A program made the position numbers and the translations under genes. The notes beneath the pieces are model-generated. The model was not told the origin of the DNA and searched no databases. It worked only from the letters and a program-made list of their open reading frames with translations. Shown here piece by piece: positions 25,315-33,992 of a stretch of 64,000 nt of DNA. The stretch lies in assembly GCF_019669905.1 (NCBI RefSeq), contig NZ_AP019777.1:1426001-1490000 (forward strand), read 5' to 3'. This DNA is from Methylomonas koyamae. Lineage in GTDB: Bacteria > Pseudomonadota > Gammaproteobacteria > Methylococcales > Methylomonadaceae. The number at the start of each line of letters is the position of its first letter. The first letter of the stretch is position 1.

Positions 25315-27096
25315 ATGACAAAATTTGCGGGATGGATGGGTGCGGCTTCCAATACGGGAGCGGCGGCGGCAACACTCGGCCAAATGGCGCGAGACATTCG
25401 GGGGGCTCCCTTTACGGAGTCCGCTTGGGCTTTGCTGACCGACTCGGCGAATTGCCGGCGAAGCGGCGGCGTATTATTGCTCGTTTTACAAACAGCTTAT
25501 CCTGCCGACGGCTTAGCGTTATTGCTGGATGCCTATCTAAGCCAAGGTATCGATGGTTTGCTAAAACGGCCGGATGTCGTCAACCTATTGCTGATAGATG
25601 AACGCCAACAAAAAGCGTTTTTGGTCACTGATCCGATTGGGCTGAGCCATATTTACTTCGCGGAAACTAAAGATAGGCTGGTGTTTGGATCGAGCGCTGA
25701 TTTCGTTGTGCGCCATCCTGATGTTAGCAATACCATATTGCCGCAGTCGGTTTTCGACTATGTCTATTTCAACCATTGTCCCAGCCCGAATACGATCTAT
25801 CGGCAGGTAAAAAAATTAGAGGGCGGACAGTGTCTGCGCTACCACAATGGTCAAATCGGAATCGAACGCTACTGGCAACCGGAGTTTTCCGAAAGCGATT
25901 GCGACTTACGCCAAGCCGGGCTGGAACTACAACAATCTTTGATCGAAGCCGTCAAACAGCGGGTCGGTGCCGAAGAAAATACCGGTGCCTTTCTGAGCGG
26001 CGGGTTGGATAGTTCCAGCGTCGCCGGAGCGTTAGCTCGAGTATTCCCGGGGCAGGCCAAGACGTTTTCGATGGGCTTTCAAGTCGCCGGATACGATGAA
26101 ATCGAATACGCCAACATTGCCGTTGCCGCGTATAACACCCGTTCGCATACTTATTACGTTACTCCGGAAGATACCGTTGGTGCCGTGCCGGCAATTGCCG
26201 CCTACTATGACGAGCCGTTCGGTAACTCGTCCGCGCTCGCAGCTTACTACTGCGCGAAGTTGGCAAAGGAAAGCGGCGTTAATCGGTTATTGGCCGGCGA
26301 CGGCGGCGACGAAATTTTTGCCGGCAACGAGCGCTACGCTAAACAGATGTTGTTCGAGGCTTACCATCGGCTGCCGAAATTCATGGCAAGCGGTTTGGAA
26401 GGCGTTTTGGGTTGCTTGCCCGATGCGGTTGCTAAACAAAAAATTCCTTTCAAAATAAAAAGGTATGTCGAACAGGCCAATGCGGCGATGCCTGATCGTT
26501 TGCAAGATTACAATTTTTTGCACCGGCATGCCGCTACCGATATTTTTCAGGCCGATTTTCTGGCTCAAGTCGATCCTAAGGCGCCATTATCGTCCCTACG
26601 GGAAAATTATTGGCGGCCGGCAAACGCCAGCACTTTGAACCGCATGTTGTACATGGATTGGAAAACCACCTTGCACGACAACGATCTAGTGAAGGTCAAC
26701 CGTATGTGCGAAATGGCAGGTATAGAAGTCTGTTATCCGCTGCTCGACCAACGCATAATCGACTTATCTTGCCGAGTTCCGTCGCCAGACAAGTTGCGCG
26801 GCCAGAAACTACGCTGGTTTTATAAACAAGCGATGGCCGATTTTCTGCCGGAACCCATTATCAATAAATCCAAACACGGTTTCGGTTTGCCGTTCGGCAT
26901 TTGGCTGAAAGACCATGAGCCTTTGAAACAAATGGCATATCAAGCCGTTCGCGATCTTGGAAAACGGGAATTTTTTCAGCCGGATTTTCTGGAGCACGCG
27001 ATCAAGATGCATCAAACTGTTCACGCCGCTTACTACGGGGAGCTGATTTGGATACTGATGATGCTGGAATTCTGGTTTGTCGGTAAAGGCTATTGA
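25315..27096 (+). CDS. Asparagine synthetase-like amidoligase lacking the glutaminase Cys
   Basis: This 593-residue protein is related to AsnB. The synthetase half is intact: PP-loop AFLSGGLDSSSVAGAL and the pyrophosphate-side LLAGDGGDEIFAGNERY. The N-terminal half is a degenerate class II glutaminase: it starts MTKFAGWMG instead of MCGI and has no RGPD motif, so it should not release ammonia from glutamine. It may use free ammonia or a different amine nucleophile, as beta-lactam synthetase and lasso-peptide cyclases do. It begins 16 bp after the ligase gene, and the two probably act together. Confidence 0.82.
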   Translation: MTKFAGWMGAASNTGAAAATLGQMARDIRGAPFTESAWALLTDSANCRRSGGVLLLVLQTAYPADGLALLLDAYLSQGIDGLLKRPDVVNLLLIDERQQKAFLVTDPIGLSHIYFAETKDRLVFGSSADFVVRHPDVSNTILPQSVFDYVYFNHCPSPNTIYRQVKKLEGGQCLRYHNGQIGIERYWQPEFSESDCDLRQAGLELQQSLIEAVKQRVGAEENTGAFLSGGLDSSSVAGALARVFPGQAKTFSMGFQVAGYDEIEYANIAVAAYNTRSHTYYVTPEDTVGAVPAIAAYYDEPFGNSSALAAYYCAKLAKESGVNRLLAGDGGDEIFAGNERYAKQMLFEAYHRLPKFMASGLEGVLGCLPDAVAKQKIPFKIKRYVEQANAAMPDRLQDYNFLHRHAATDIFQADFLAQVDPKAPLSSLRENYWRPANASTLNRMLYMDWKTTLHDNDLVKVNRMCEMAGIEVCYPLLDQRIIDLSCRVPSPDKLRGQKLRWFYKQAMADFLPEPIINKSKHGFGLPFGIWLKDHEPLKQMAYQAVRDLGKREFFQPDFLEHAIKMHQTVHAAYYGELIWILMMLEFWFVGKGY

Positions 27097-27234
27097 ATGG
27101 CTGCTCGGGTAAGTGACAAAAAACGTCAGTTTTAGCCAAAAATGCAGGTTGTCTTTTAGACGTAACGAGTCAGGTCAAGGGGAAGGTGCCGGGCAATCCC
27201 CCGAGCCGCGGCAAATCTACAGTGCTAAACACAT

Positions 27235-27250
27235 TGGCACGCAAATTGTA
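27235..27250 (+). promoter_or_regulatory. Sigma-54 promoter for the pilin gene
   Basis: TGGCACG at 27235-27241 followed after four bases by TTGTA at 27246-27250 matches the -24/-12 consensus of RpoN promoters (TGGCACG-N4-TTGCW). It lies 47 bp upstream of the pilin ATG, a usual distance, and pilA genes are commonly under PilR/RpoN control. Confidence 0.8.
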
Positions 27251-27296
27251 TTACACCTACCGAGTTTAAACCCCGTTAACTTTGAAGGAATTTTTT

Positions 27297-27782
27297 ATGA
27301 ATATACAATTACAAAAATCACAACAAGGTTTTACCTTGATCGAGTTAATGATCGTAGTCGCGATCATTGGTATCCTGGCTGCAATCGCGATTCCGGCGTA
27401 TCAAGACTATACGGTCAAATCCAAAGTATCCGAAGGTCCAAGTTTGGCATCCCCTGCTTTGACGGCGGGTGGTGTGGCTTGTAGCGAACAAGTTTTAGGT
27501 CCGACTGGCGGTGCAACTAACGCAACGTTTGGTCTTAACCCTGCGGCAAGTATTTCCGGTAAGTACGTTAAATCTGTAACTATTACCTCCACTAGTACGA
27601 GTTCAGCAAGGGTGACTATTGCCTATAAAACTATAGGTACATCTGTTGATGCTGACCAAACTGTAGAGTATAGAGGTACTTGCACACCGGGTAGTGGTAT
27701 GCAGTGGGCGACTGGAACCCCGTCGAACAATCCGACGTCATTTTTCGGTAGCGTTGCTCCCAAATATCAGCCTAAATCGTAA
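27297..27782 (+). CDS. pilA: Type IV major pilin (PilA-like prepilin)
   Basis: The prepilin is 161 residues from ATG 27297, which has AAGGAA just upstream; an in-frame TTG at 27282 lies within that ribosome site and is unlikely. The short leader [11 protein letters not shown] is followed by [27 protein letters not shown]. The prepilin peptidase site is thus G/F and Glu5 of the mature protein is present. Two cysteines (VACSEQ and RGTCTPG) probably form the C-terminal disulphide loop. The globular part is rich in Thr and Ser, possible glycosylation sites. A terminator follows the gene, and a sigma-54 promoter precedes it. Confidence 0.92.
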   Translation: MNIQLQKSQQGFTLIELMIVVAIIGILAAIAIPAYQDYTVKSKVSEGPSLASPALTAGGVACSEQVLGPTGGATNATFGLNPAASISGKYVKSVTITSTSTSSARVTIAYKTIGTSVDADQTVEYRGTCTPGSGMQWATGTPSNNPTSFFGSVAPKYQPKS

Positions 27783-27810
27783 ATACTTATTAAGCTGTTG
27801 AGTTGTAGAA

Positions 27811-27835
27811 AGGGGGCTAAATGCCCCCTTTTTTA
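27811..27835 (+). terminator. Rho-independent terminator after pilA
   Basis: The stem GGGGGC-TAAAT-GCCCCC is followed by a run of six T on the + strand, 30 bp after the pilin stop codon. Confidence 0.9.
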
Positions 27836-27882
27836 CGTGGGCTTATTTCGATAAGCATTAAAATTGCTGGTTACTGAAATTA

Positions 27883-29907
27883 ATGATAAGGAAAAGGGCT
27901 TGGCATAGTCGAATACGATCGGCTGCATTCATGTCGTTTGTTTTGTTTTTTTTAGTTTTAGCGGCTTATTATCCCGGTAAATCGGGGCCGTTTCTAGCGG
28001 ATGACTACCCTAATATTCTCGATAATAACGGGGTGTTACTCGAGCAGCTTAATGCCGAGGAACTGATGGGAGCTTGGAGCGCCAATACCAGTGGGCCTTT
28101 CAAGCGGCCAATCGCCAGCGTCAGTTTTGCTCTCAATTATTACTTTGCCGGACAAAGATTTGATCCTCTGCCTTTTAAATTAACCAATATTGCCATTCAC
28201 GCAGTCACTAGCTTTCTGGTGTTTTTATTGGGTTTTCAATTGTTCAAAACGGCCGCGCCGACTTATCCTGCCGGAAAACTGGCATTTGTTGCGGCGTTAA
28301 TTTGGGCCTTACATCCGCTGCAACTGACTTCTGTGCTGTATGTAGTTCAGCGTATGAATAGCATGGCCACCATGTTTATGTTGGCTGGGTTTTTAGTGTT
28401 CCTGAAGGGTAGGTTGCAACTCGAAAAACCATCCGGAATTATTCTGATGGTTTTGGGCTGCGTTTTGGGGACCGGCTTGGGTAGTTTGTGCAAGGAAAAC
28501 GCGTTGCTGTTACCGCTACTCATTTTTGTCACCGAATTGACTTTATTGCCCTCCATTCCTCCTGCGTCCCGGTTTAAAGTGAACGCCTACTACGCGGCCA
28601 CCGCAATATTGCCGGCATTGTTTGGCGCTTTGTACCTATTGACTCATCCCGACTATATACTGAATGGCTATTTGTCGCGCGAGTTTGATTTGCCGGAAAG
28701 GTTGATGACGCAATCCAGAGTTTTATTTTATTACCTGGGATTGTTGCTTTATCCGGACAATACCGAACTAAGCTTGGCACATGACGACTTTACTCTAAGT
28801 AAAGGGCTGTTACAGCCGATTGAAACCCTGGCAGCGATAGCCGGTATCCTTGGCTTGATTGGGTTTGCTATTCATAGCTGTTGGCACAAAAAGTACCGAT
28901 TTTCGAGTTTCGCCATTCTGTGGTTTTTTGTCGGCCACGCCATGGAATCAACCATATTTCCATTGGAGTTGGTATATGAGCACCGGAACTATTTGCCAAG
29001 CATAGGCGTGGTATTTGCACTGGTTGTCCTTTCGTATCAAGCCTTAGCCGGACGCATCGGCAAAGGTTTGCTGAATACTCTGTATGCCGGTATCGTCGGC
29101 AGCCTTGCGCTGGCGACCTATACCCGTGCTGCTATTTGGTCGAATCTGGATAGCTTTAGTTATTTTGAAGTGCGTAACCATCCGGGCTCGGTCAGAGCCA
29201 ATAGCGCTTACGCCAACAATTTGGAATTGAGGCGGGGACCGAATGCGGAAACTTATCAATATTATCTTAATGCATCCAAGCTGAATGAGTTTGAAGTTTC
29301 TACTTTGATCGAGATGTTCAAAGAGTTAAATCGATTGATATATTTTCATGGCTCCGGTAACGATAAAAATGATGTGGCGTTACCGGTTAGTTACGACGAT
29401 CCGCTAATTCTCGATGGCAGATACATGGAGGCATTAAAAGATTTGGTCCACCGCGAGATTATACGTAGGGTGGTTTACCGTTCTCACCCGCTACGCACCA
29501 TGGATTCCATACGTTCTGCCGCCACGTGTTTGATCAACGGCGATTACGAATGCAAAACCATTGCGGCTTATGTTCTGGAGTGGGCGGATGCTGCGTTAGC
29601 ACAGCCTAATTTTACCGATAAGCCGATAATGCATCTGATAAAAGCCAAAGTGTATTTAACCCAAGGGAGTACCGAAAAAACTCACCGGGAAATGGATAAC
29701 GCGCTTGAACTGGATCCGAATAGGATGTATCTGCATGCGGAAAAAGCCTACCTTTTTATCGCTTTAGAACAATACGATACGGCCGAGCAGGTGATTCGGC
29801 ATGCCGAATCGTTGGGGGTGGTCAACGGTTTTGACGCCAAAGAGTTCCAGAAGCTCAGAGACGCGATAGCCTACAAAAAATCGTTGGTACAAGGTCAGCG
29901 ACCGTGA
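27883..29907 (+). CDS. TMTC-like multi-spanning membrane glycosyltransferase with C-terminal TPR
   Basis: This 674-residue membrane protein resembles the TMTC/PMT-like group of GT-C proteins. The N-terminal LADDYPNILDNNG places an Asp-Asp pair in the first extracytoplasmic loop, as GT-C enzymes require. GPFKRPIASVSFALNYYFAG and ALHPLQLTSVLYVVQRMNSMATMF follow. About ten hydrophobic segments run to residue 420, then a soluble domain that ends in TPR-like repeats (ALELDPNRMYLHAEKAYLFI). Genes of this type sit beside pilin genes in many gammaproteobacteria, and a role in pilin O-glycosylation is an inference from position. Confidence 0.72.
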   Translation: MIRKRAWHSRIRSAAFMSFVLFFLVLAAYYPGKSGPFLADDYPNILDNNGVLLEQLNAEELMGAWSANTSGPFKRPIASVSFALNYYFAGQRFDPLPFKLTNIAIHAVTSFLVFLLGFQLFKTAAPTYPAGKLAFVAALIWALHPLQLTSVLYVVQRMNSMATMFMLAGFLVFLKGRLQLEKPSGIILMVLGCVLGTGLGSLCKENALLLPLLIFVTELTLLPSIPPASRFKVNAYYAATAILPALFGALYLLTHPDYILNGYLSREFDLPERLMTQSRVLFYYLGLLLYPDNTELSLAHDDFTLSKGLLQPIETLAAIAGILGLIGFAIHSCWHKKYRFSSFAILWFFVGHAMESTIFPLELVYEHRNYLPSIGVVFALVVLSYQALAGRIGKGLLNTLYAGIVGSLALATYTRAAIWSNLDSFSYFEVRNHPGSVRANSAYANNLELRRGPNAETYQYYLNASKLNEFEVSTLIEMFKELNRLIYFHGSGNDKNDVALPVSYDDPLILDGRYMEALKDLVHREIIRRVVYRSHPLRTMDSIRSAATCLINGDYECKTIAAYVLEWADAALAQPNFTDKPIMHLIKAKVYLTQGSTEKTHREMDNALELDPNRMYLHAEKAYLFIALEQYDTAEQVIRHAESLGVVNGFDAKEFQKLRDAIAYKKSLVQGQRP

Positions 29908-30024
29908 ATTATTCTTCTGCGGCTACCGGCCGAATTCACTAAAATAGCCGCTTAGTGTTTTACCGATTTGCTGTTTGCGAGTCGGTTGTAGCGAATTACC
30001 ACTGTCTGCCCGTGGCCTGGGATC

Positions 30025-33000
30025 ATGCGAATACTCAATATCAACTTCAAAAACATCAATTCCCTCGAGGGCGAAGGCCGGATCGATTTTGACCAAGGAC
30101 CTATCGCCGACAGCGGCGTGTTTGCGATCACCGGGCCGAACGGTTCGGGCAAAACCAGTATTCTCGACGTGATTACGCTAGGACTATACGGCGAGACTTT
30201 TCGCTTGGATAAGCCGGCTGAGCACGTGATGACCAAGCAAACTAACGATAGTCTGGCGCAAGTCGAATTCATGCTCGGTGACGCACGATTTCGTTCCAGT
30301 TGGCGTGTAGAACGCATCGGCGATTCCGCGTTACAGCCTTTCATGGCCTTAACCCGGTTAGATGGAGAGCAGCAGGAGGTCTTGGCCGACACGCCGAATT
30401 CGGTCAGGGCACGTATCGCTGAATTAACCGGCATGGATTTTCATAAGTTCAGTAAGTCCATGGTATTACCGCAAGGCGATTTTGCTGCATTTATGAATGC
30501 GCTGGATAGCGAGCGCATGGACATTCTGGAAAAAATCAGCGGTACGGATATTTACCTGGAGTATCGGCAGCAAACTGAAGCCAATTACCAATCGGCCCGT
30601 GCCGGCTTAGCCCAATTGCAGCAGGATATTGAATTGATTCCGGTGTTGAGTCCGCAGGCTGTTGAAGCTGCCGAACACGACTTGCAGGATTTCAAGCAAC
30701 AGGTGGACGAGTTGAAGGCTCAGCACCAGTTGGTCGACAAGCAATTGCGTGACGTGAAAAATGTCCAGGTTTTGCAAAATCGGCAAATTCAATTAACAAG
30801 CCAACTCCGCCAAATCGATGACCAGATACAGCAACTGCAGTTGGCTTTGCAGGAAGTTGCCGGCTTGCAGGATGCGGCCCAGTTTCGCGAAGAACTGAAT
30901 GCGTTGGATGCGAAACAAATCCAGCTCGAACAAAGCCAAGCCAGTCTTGCTGCCTATCGCCAGGAGCTTGAGATGCTGCGGCGGCAATTGGGGGAAGAGG
31001 CTGCGAGCGTCGCGGCTTTCGAGATGGATGGCAGGTCCGTGGAAACGCAAAAGCAGGCTATCGATACGATGAAATTGAAGATTAGCGACTTGAAATTACT
31101 TTTGCCCAGCGAATCGGAGCAGGCGCAGGCGCTGGAGTCGCAACTGGCTGAAAAGAAAACCGCATTGGCGGAAGTCGAAGCTTGGCTGCAACAGCAGAGT
31201 CGCGATGCACTACTGCTCAGCGATTTTCCGGATATTCCACGCTTGCGTAATCTGCGTGCGGAGCTGGCCGAATTGTCCGGTAAGCAGAAGAACCAAGCCA
31301 GTTGGACCAAGACCACCACGACGTCTTTGCAAAAGAATAAGTCGGCATTGAGCGCCACCAAAGCAGATATCTCTGAATTGGAAATCAAGGTTGACGATGC
31401 GCGTAAAGTCATGGCCGAACTTGCGCAGGGCAAAAGTTTCGATGAGCTGAAAGAATTGGCGGCGGAGCAGCAGGTAAGGGTTAACGATTTTCGGGAGCTA
31501 TTGTCGATTGCCGACGTCAACGCCAAGTTCAGCAAAAAGGGTTTTTTTCATTGGTTTTCAGGAAGTGGTAAACAAGTAGATTTGCCCGAAACCGATCAGT
31601 TAAAGGCGCGTTTGGACGAACTGCGCGAAGAGTTAAGCCGGGAAGACAATATCGGGAAAGCGTTGGAGCAGGCGGTTGCCAACGAGGCGCTGTTGAAGAG
31701 GTTTGCCGGCGAGCGCGGCAAGCTGGTGGAAGGGCAGCCGTGTTATTTATGCGGGTCGTTGCATCACCCGTATTCGACCAAGCCGCCGGCGCAGACTAAC
31801 GCAAAAAAGGCTTTGGTCGACCAGCGCGGCAAGATGCAGGCATTAAAAGCCACGATCGAAACATTGTCCGCGCAACTGGCGGCGGCGGAAAAGCGCGGGG
31901 CGCAGGTCTCTGCCCGCGAGCAGCGCTTGCAGCAAATGCGCTCCGATTGGCAGGTGCTGATTAATCGGCTGAATGTGTTTAGCCCGGAACTAACGATCGA
32001 TAATCTTTCGTTGCAGAAACGTTTGCTGGCTAACGAGACTGAGGAATTGGAGAAAATAAAGAATTTGCTGGAGCAACATGCCCAATTACAGCGCAATGTG
32101 GCGAAATGGTTGGCTGACATCGAAGGCAAAAAACTGGCTTTGCAAAAACTGGTCGTGTCTGTCGGGCAGTTGGAAGAGGCCTGGAATAATCGACCCTCCG
32201 AATTTGTGGAGGTCGAACAACGTTTTACCGGTCTGAAAGCCGAGGAAAAAGCGTTACTCGAGAAATTGGAGCAGCAACTTCAACAACTGGGCGAGAAGTT
32301 GCCGGCAAAAGGTAAGGAAAACTTGCTGTTCGATAAACTCAATGCCCGGCGTCAGGATTATCAGATCAGGGATATGCGAAAAAATGGCTTGTCTGAGGAA
32401 ATATCCGACTTACAGGAAAAGTTGCGGGCGGCGCAGGCGAAAATCATCGAGTACCAAAACAAGCTTTCCGACTATGCAACAGGATTGCAGAGTGAAGAGT
32501 CGGTGGGTCTGCATTTGGCGGTAGTTGAAAAGCAAAAATTGATCGTTGAGTGCGAAAAGATGTTGTCGGCGCAACAAATTGAGTTCGAGGCGATGTACCG
32601 CTTGCTGGCCGGCAAGTTGGTTGGCAGTGACTTTGCCGACGTTGACGATTTACGTGCCGCTTTGACGCTAATCGATAACCGCCAGCAAATCGAAGCGGCG
32701 TTGGAGTATCAGGACGGCCTCAGAGCGTCGGTCGCGCAATCGTTGGATAAGCTAAGCGATGAGTTGCAGCGGGAAGCCGCCGCGTTAGCGATGTTGGCCT
32801 ATACCGACGAAGAGAGCATGTTGATCTCATTGCAGCGGTTGGCACACCAAATCGAAATCGCTGAACAGGAAGTCCAAGCTGTTGAAAACAAACTGGATAA
32901 ACAGCAAGCCTATAGGGAGAAACTCCAGGCATTACAAGTGCGGTTGAGCGAACAACTGGCGCTGTACAGTCAGGTTGAAGCGGAAATGAAATTGATTGCC

Positions 33001-33471
33001 GACGAACCGGGCGGGTTGCGCAGGCGCATTCAACAATTGTTGGTCGACAAGTTGATGTCCAAGGCCAATCAGATTTTGGAGAAACTCAGCGGCCGATATT
33101 ACGTCCGCAGCACAGTAAACGACCATGGTTTGGCGTTGGAAATCGAGGATACCAAGCAGAGAAACCTGCGCCGCTTGCCGAAAACATTATCGGGCGGCGA
33201 AAGTTTCGTCGTCAGTTTGGCGTTGGCGTTGGCGTTGGCGGAAATTGCCAATAACGGCAAGGCTATCGATTCCTTATTTTTGGACGAAGGCTTTGGCAAT
33301 CTGGATGCCGAGGCGCTGTATTTGGCAATGAGCGCGCTGGAAGGGTTGTCCACCCAAGGCAAGACAGTTGGGGTGATCTCCCATGTCGATGCCGTGAAAA
33401 AACGCATTAAAACGCAAATAGAGTTGGTGAAAAAAGCCAACGGGTTGAGCGAATTGAAGATGGTGGCTTAA
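30025..33471 (+). CDS. sbcC: Exonuclease subunit SbcC (Rad50-like SMC ATPase)
   Basis: This 1148-residue SMC-type ATPase of the SbcCD nuclease processes DNA hairpins and ends. Walker A is GPNGSGKTS (about 37-45). Two long coiled-coil arms flank the zinc hook CYLC at 573-576 (GQPCYLCGSLHH). The ABC signature TLSGGESFVVSLALALALAE (about 1053-1072) and Walker B LFLDEGFGNLD (about 1084-1094) complete the site. The ALALALAL stretch is encoded by GTTGGC hexamers. No sbcD lies next to it, which is unusual because the two are generally an operon, so the nuclease partner must be elsewhere. Confidence 0.93.
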   Translation: MRILNINFKNINSLEGEGRIDFDQGPIADSGVFAITGPNGSGKTSILDVITLGLYGETFRLDKPAEHVMTKQTNDSLAQVEFMLGDARFRSSWRVERIGDSALQPFMALTRLDGEQQEVLADTPNSVRARIAELTGMDFHKFSKSMVLPQGDFAAFMNALDSERMDILEKISGTDIYLEYRQQTEANYQSARAGLAQLQQDIELIPVLSPQAVEAAEHDLQDFKQQVDELKAQHQLVDKQLRDVKNVQVLQNRQIQLTSQLRQIDDQIQQLQLALQEVAGLQDAAQFREELNALDAKQIQLEQSQASLAAYRQELEMLRRQLGEEAASVAAFEMDGRSVETQKQAIDTMKLKISDLKLLLPSESEQAQALESQLAEKKTALAEVEAWLQQQSRDALLLSDFPDIPRLRNLRAELAELSGKQKNQASWTKTTTTSLQKNKSALSATKADISELEIKVDDARKVMAELAQGKSFDELKELAAEQQVRVNDFRELLSIADVNAKFSKKGFFHWFSGSGKQVDLPETDQLKARLDELREELSREDNIGKALEQAVANEALLKRFAGERGKLVEGQPCYLCGSLHHPYSTKPPAQTNAKKALVDQRGKMQALKATIETLSAQLAAAEKRGAQVSAREQRLQQMRSDWQVLINRLNVFSPELTIDNLSLQKRLLANETEELEKIKNLLEQHAQLQRNVAKWLADIEGKKLALQKLVVSVGQLEEAWNNRPSEFVEVEQRFTGLKAEEKALLEKLEQQLQQLGEKLPAKGKENLLFDKLNARRQDYQIRDMRKNGLSEEISDLQEKLRAAQAKIIEYQNKLSDYATGLQSEESVGLHLAVVEKQKLIVECEKMLSAQQIEFEAMYRLLAGKLVGSDFADVDDLRAALTLIDNRQQIEAALEYQDGLRASVAQSLDKLSDELQREAAALAMLAYTDEESMLISLQRLAHQIEIAEQEVQAVENKLDKQQAYREKLQALQVRLSEQLALYSQVEAEMKLIADEPGGLRRRIQQLLVDKLMSKANQILEKLSGRYYVRSTVNDHGLALEIEDTKQRNLRRLPKTLSGGESFVVSLALALALAEIANNGKAIDSLFLDEGFGNLDAEALYLAMSALEGLSTQGKTVGVISHVDAVKKRIKTQIELVKKANGLSELKMVA

Positions 33472-33517
33472 ACCGGCGGCAATCGCGTATTTTCCAAGCC
33501 GCCGGAATCGGATCGGT

Positions 33518-33898
33518 TTATCGGTTGGGGCGAAAAGCTTTACCGTAAGTGGTTTCGGCATCGAAATTTTCCCAGACATACAGCGGGTAAACGATGGGTT
33601 GGGTCGGTATCGGTGCGGATACCAGATCCACTACGCCAACACCGATACGGCCGCCCATGTTCAGCAAGCCTTTCAAAGTCCCGCCGACAAAGCCGTAAAT
33701 TACGTTGCTTTGATTATTGATGATGATGATGTTTTTTGGGATTTCCAGGGACGACGTGGCGATATTGGCCAGCCCGGTGCTCAATTTCCGGCCGAAGGTT
33801 TGGCCGTAACTTTCCGGTTCGTCGGCTTTCGCCGGTAGGCTAAAGCAAGCGCTGGCTGATAACAACAACACTGCTGCGTTACGGGTAGCTTGTTTCAT
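33518..33898 (-). CDS. Exosortase system-associated protein, TIGR04073 family
   Basis: This 126-residue exported protein has a clear signal peptide (MKQATRNAAVLLLSASACFSLPAKA). The mature part has YGQTFGRKLSTGLANIATSSLEIPKNI, a central glycine-rich hydrophobic stretch and VYPLYVWENFDAETTYGKAFR, all typical of TIGR04073, a family that occurs only in genomes with exosortases. Function is unknown. It is transcribed from the opposite strand to sbcC, converging with it. The gene is the only link between the housekeeping region and the EPS locus on its left. Confidence 0.88.
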   Translation of the reverse strand: MKQATRNAAVLLLSASACFSLPAKADEPESYGQTFGRKLSTGLANIATSSLEIPKNIIIINNQSNVIYGFVGGTLKGLLNMGGRIGVGVVDLVSAPIPTQPIVYPLYVWENFDAETTYGKAFRPNR

Positions 33899-33929
33899 GG
33901 CATGTCCTGTAAAAATCCCATTTTGCGTT

Positions 33930-33958
33930 GCGGCGGGCGCTGTGTTTAGGCCCGCCGC
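33930..33958 (-). other. GC-rich stem-loop between tex and the TIGR04073 gene
   Basis: GCGGCGGGC at 33930-33938 pairs with GCCCGCCGC at 33950-33958 around an 11-base loop. It is downstream of tex on the minus strand and lacks a clear T run, so it may be a weak terminator, an RNA-stability element or part of the TIGR04073 leader. Confidence 0.5.
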
Positions 33959-33992
33959 GGGTCAGGCAAAATTATAGCAGAGCTTGACCGGA

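Noticed and set aside
33223..33243. GTTGGC repeat in sbcC considered as a phase-variable tract
   Set aside because: Only about four units are present and they encode the usual Ala-Leu run after the ABC signature, so selection on protein sequence explains it.
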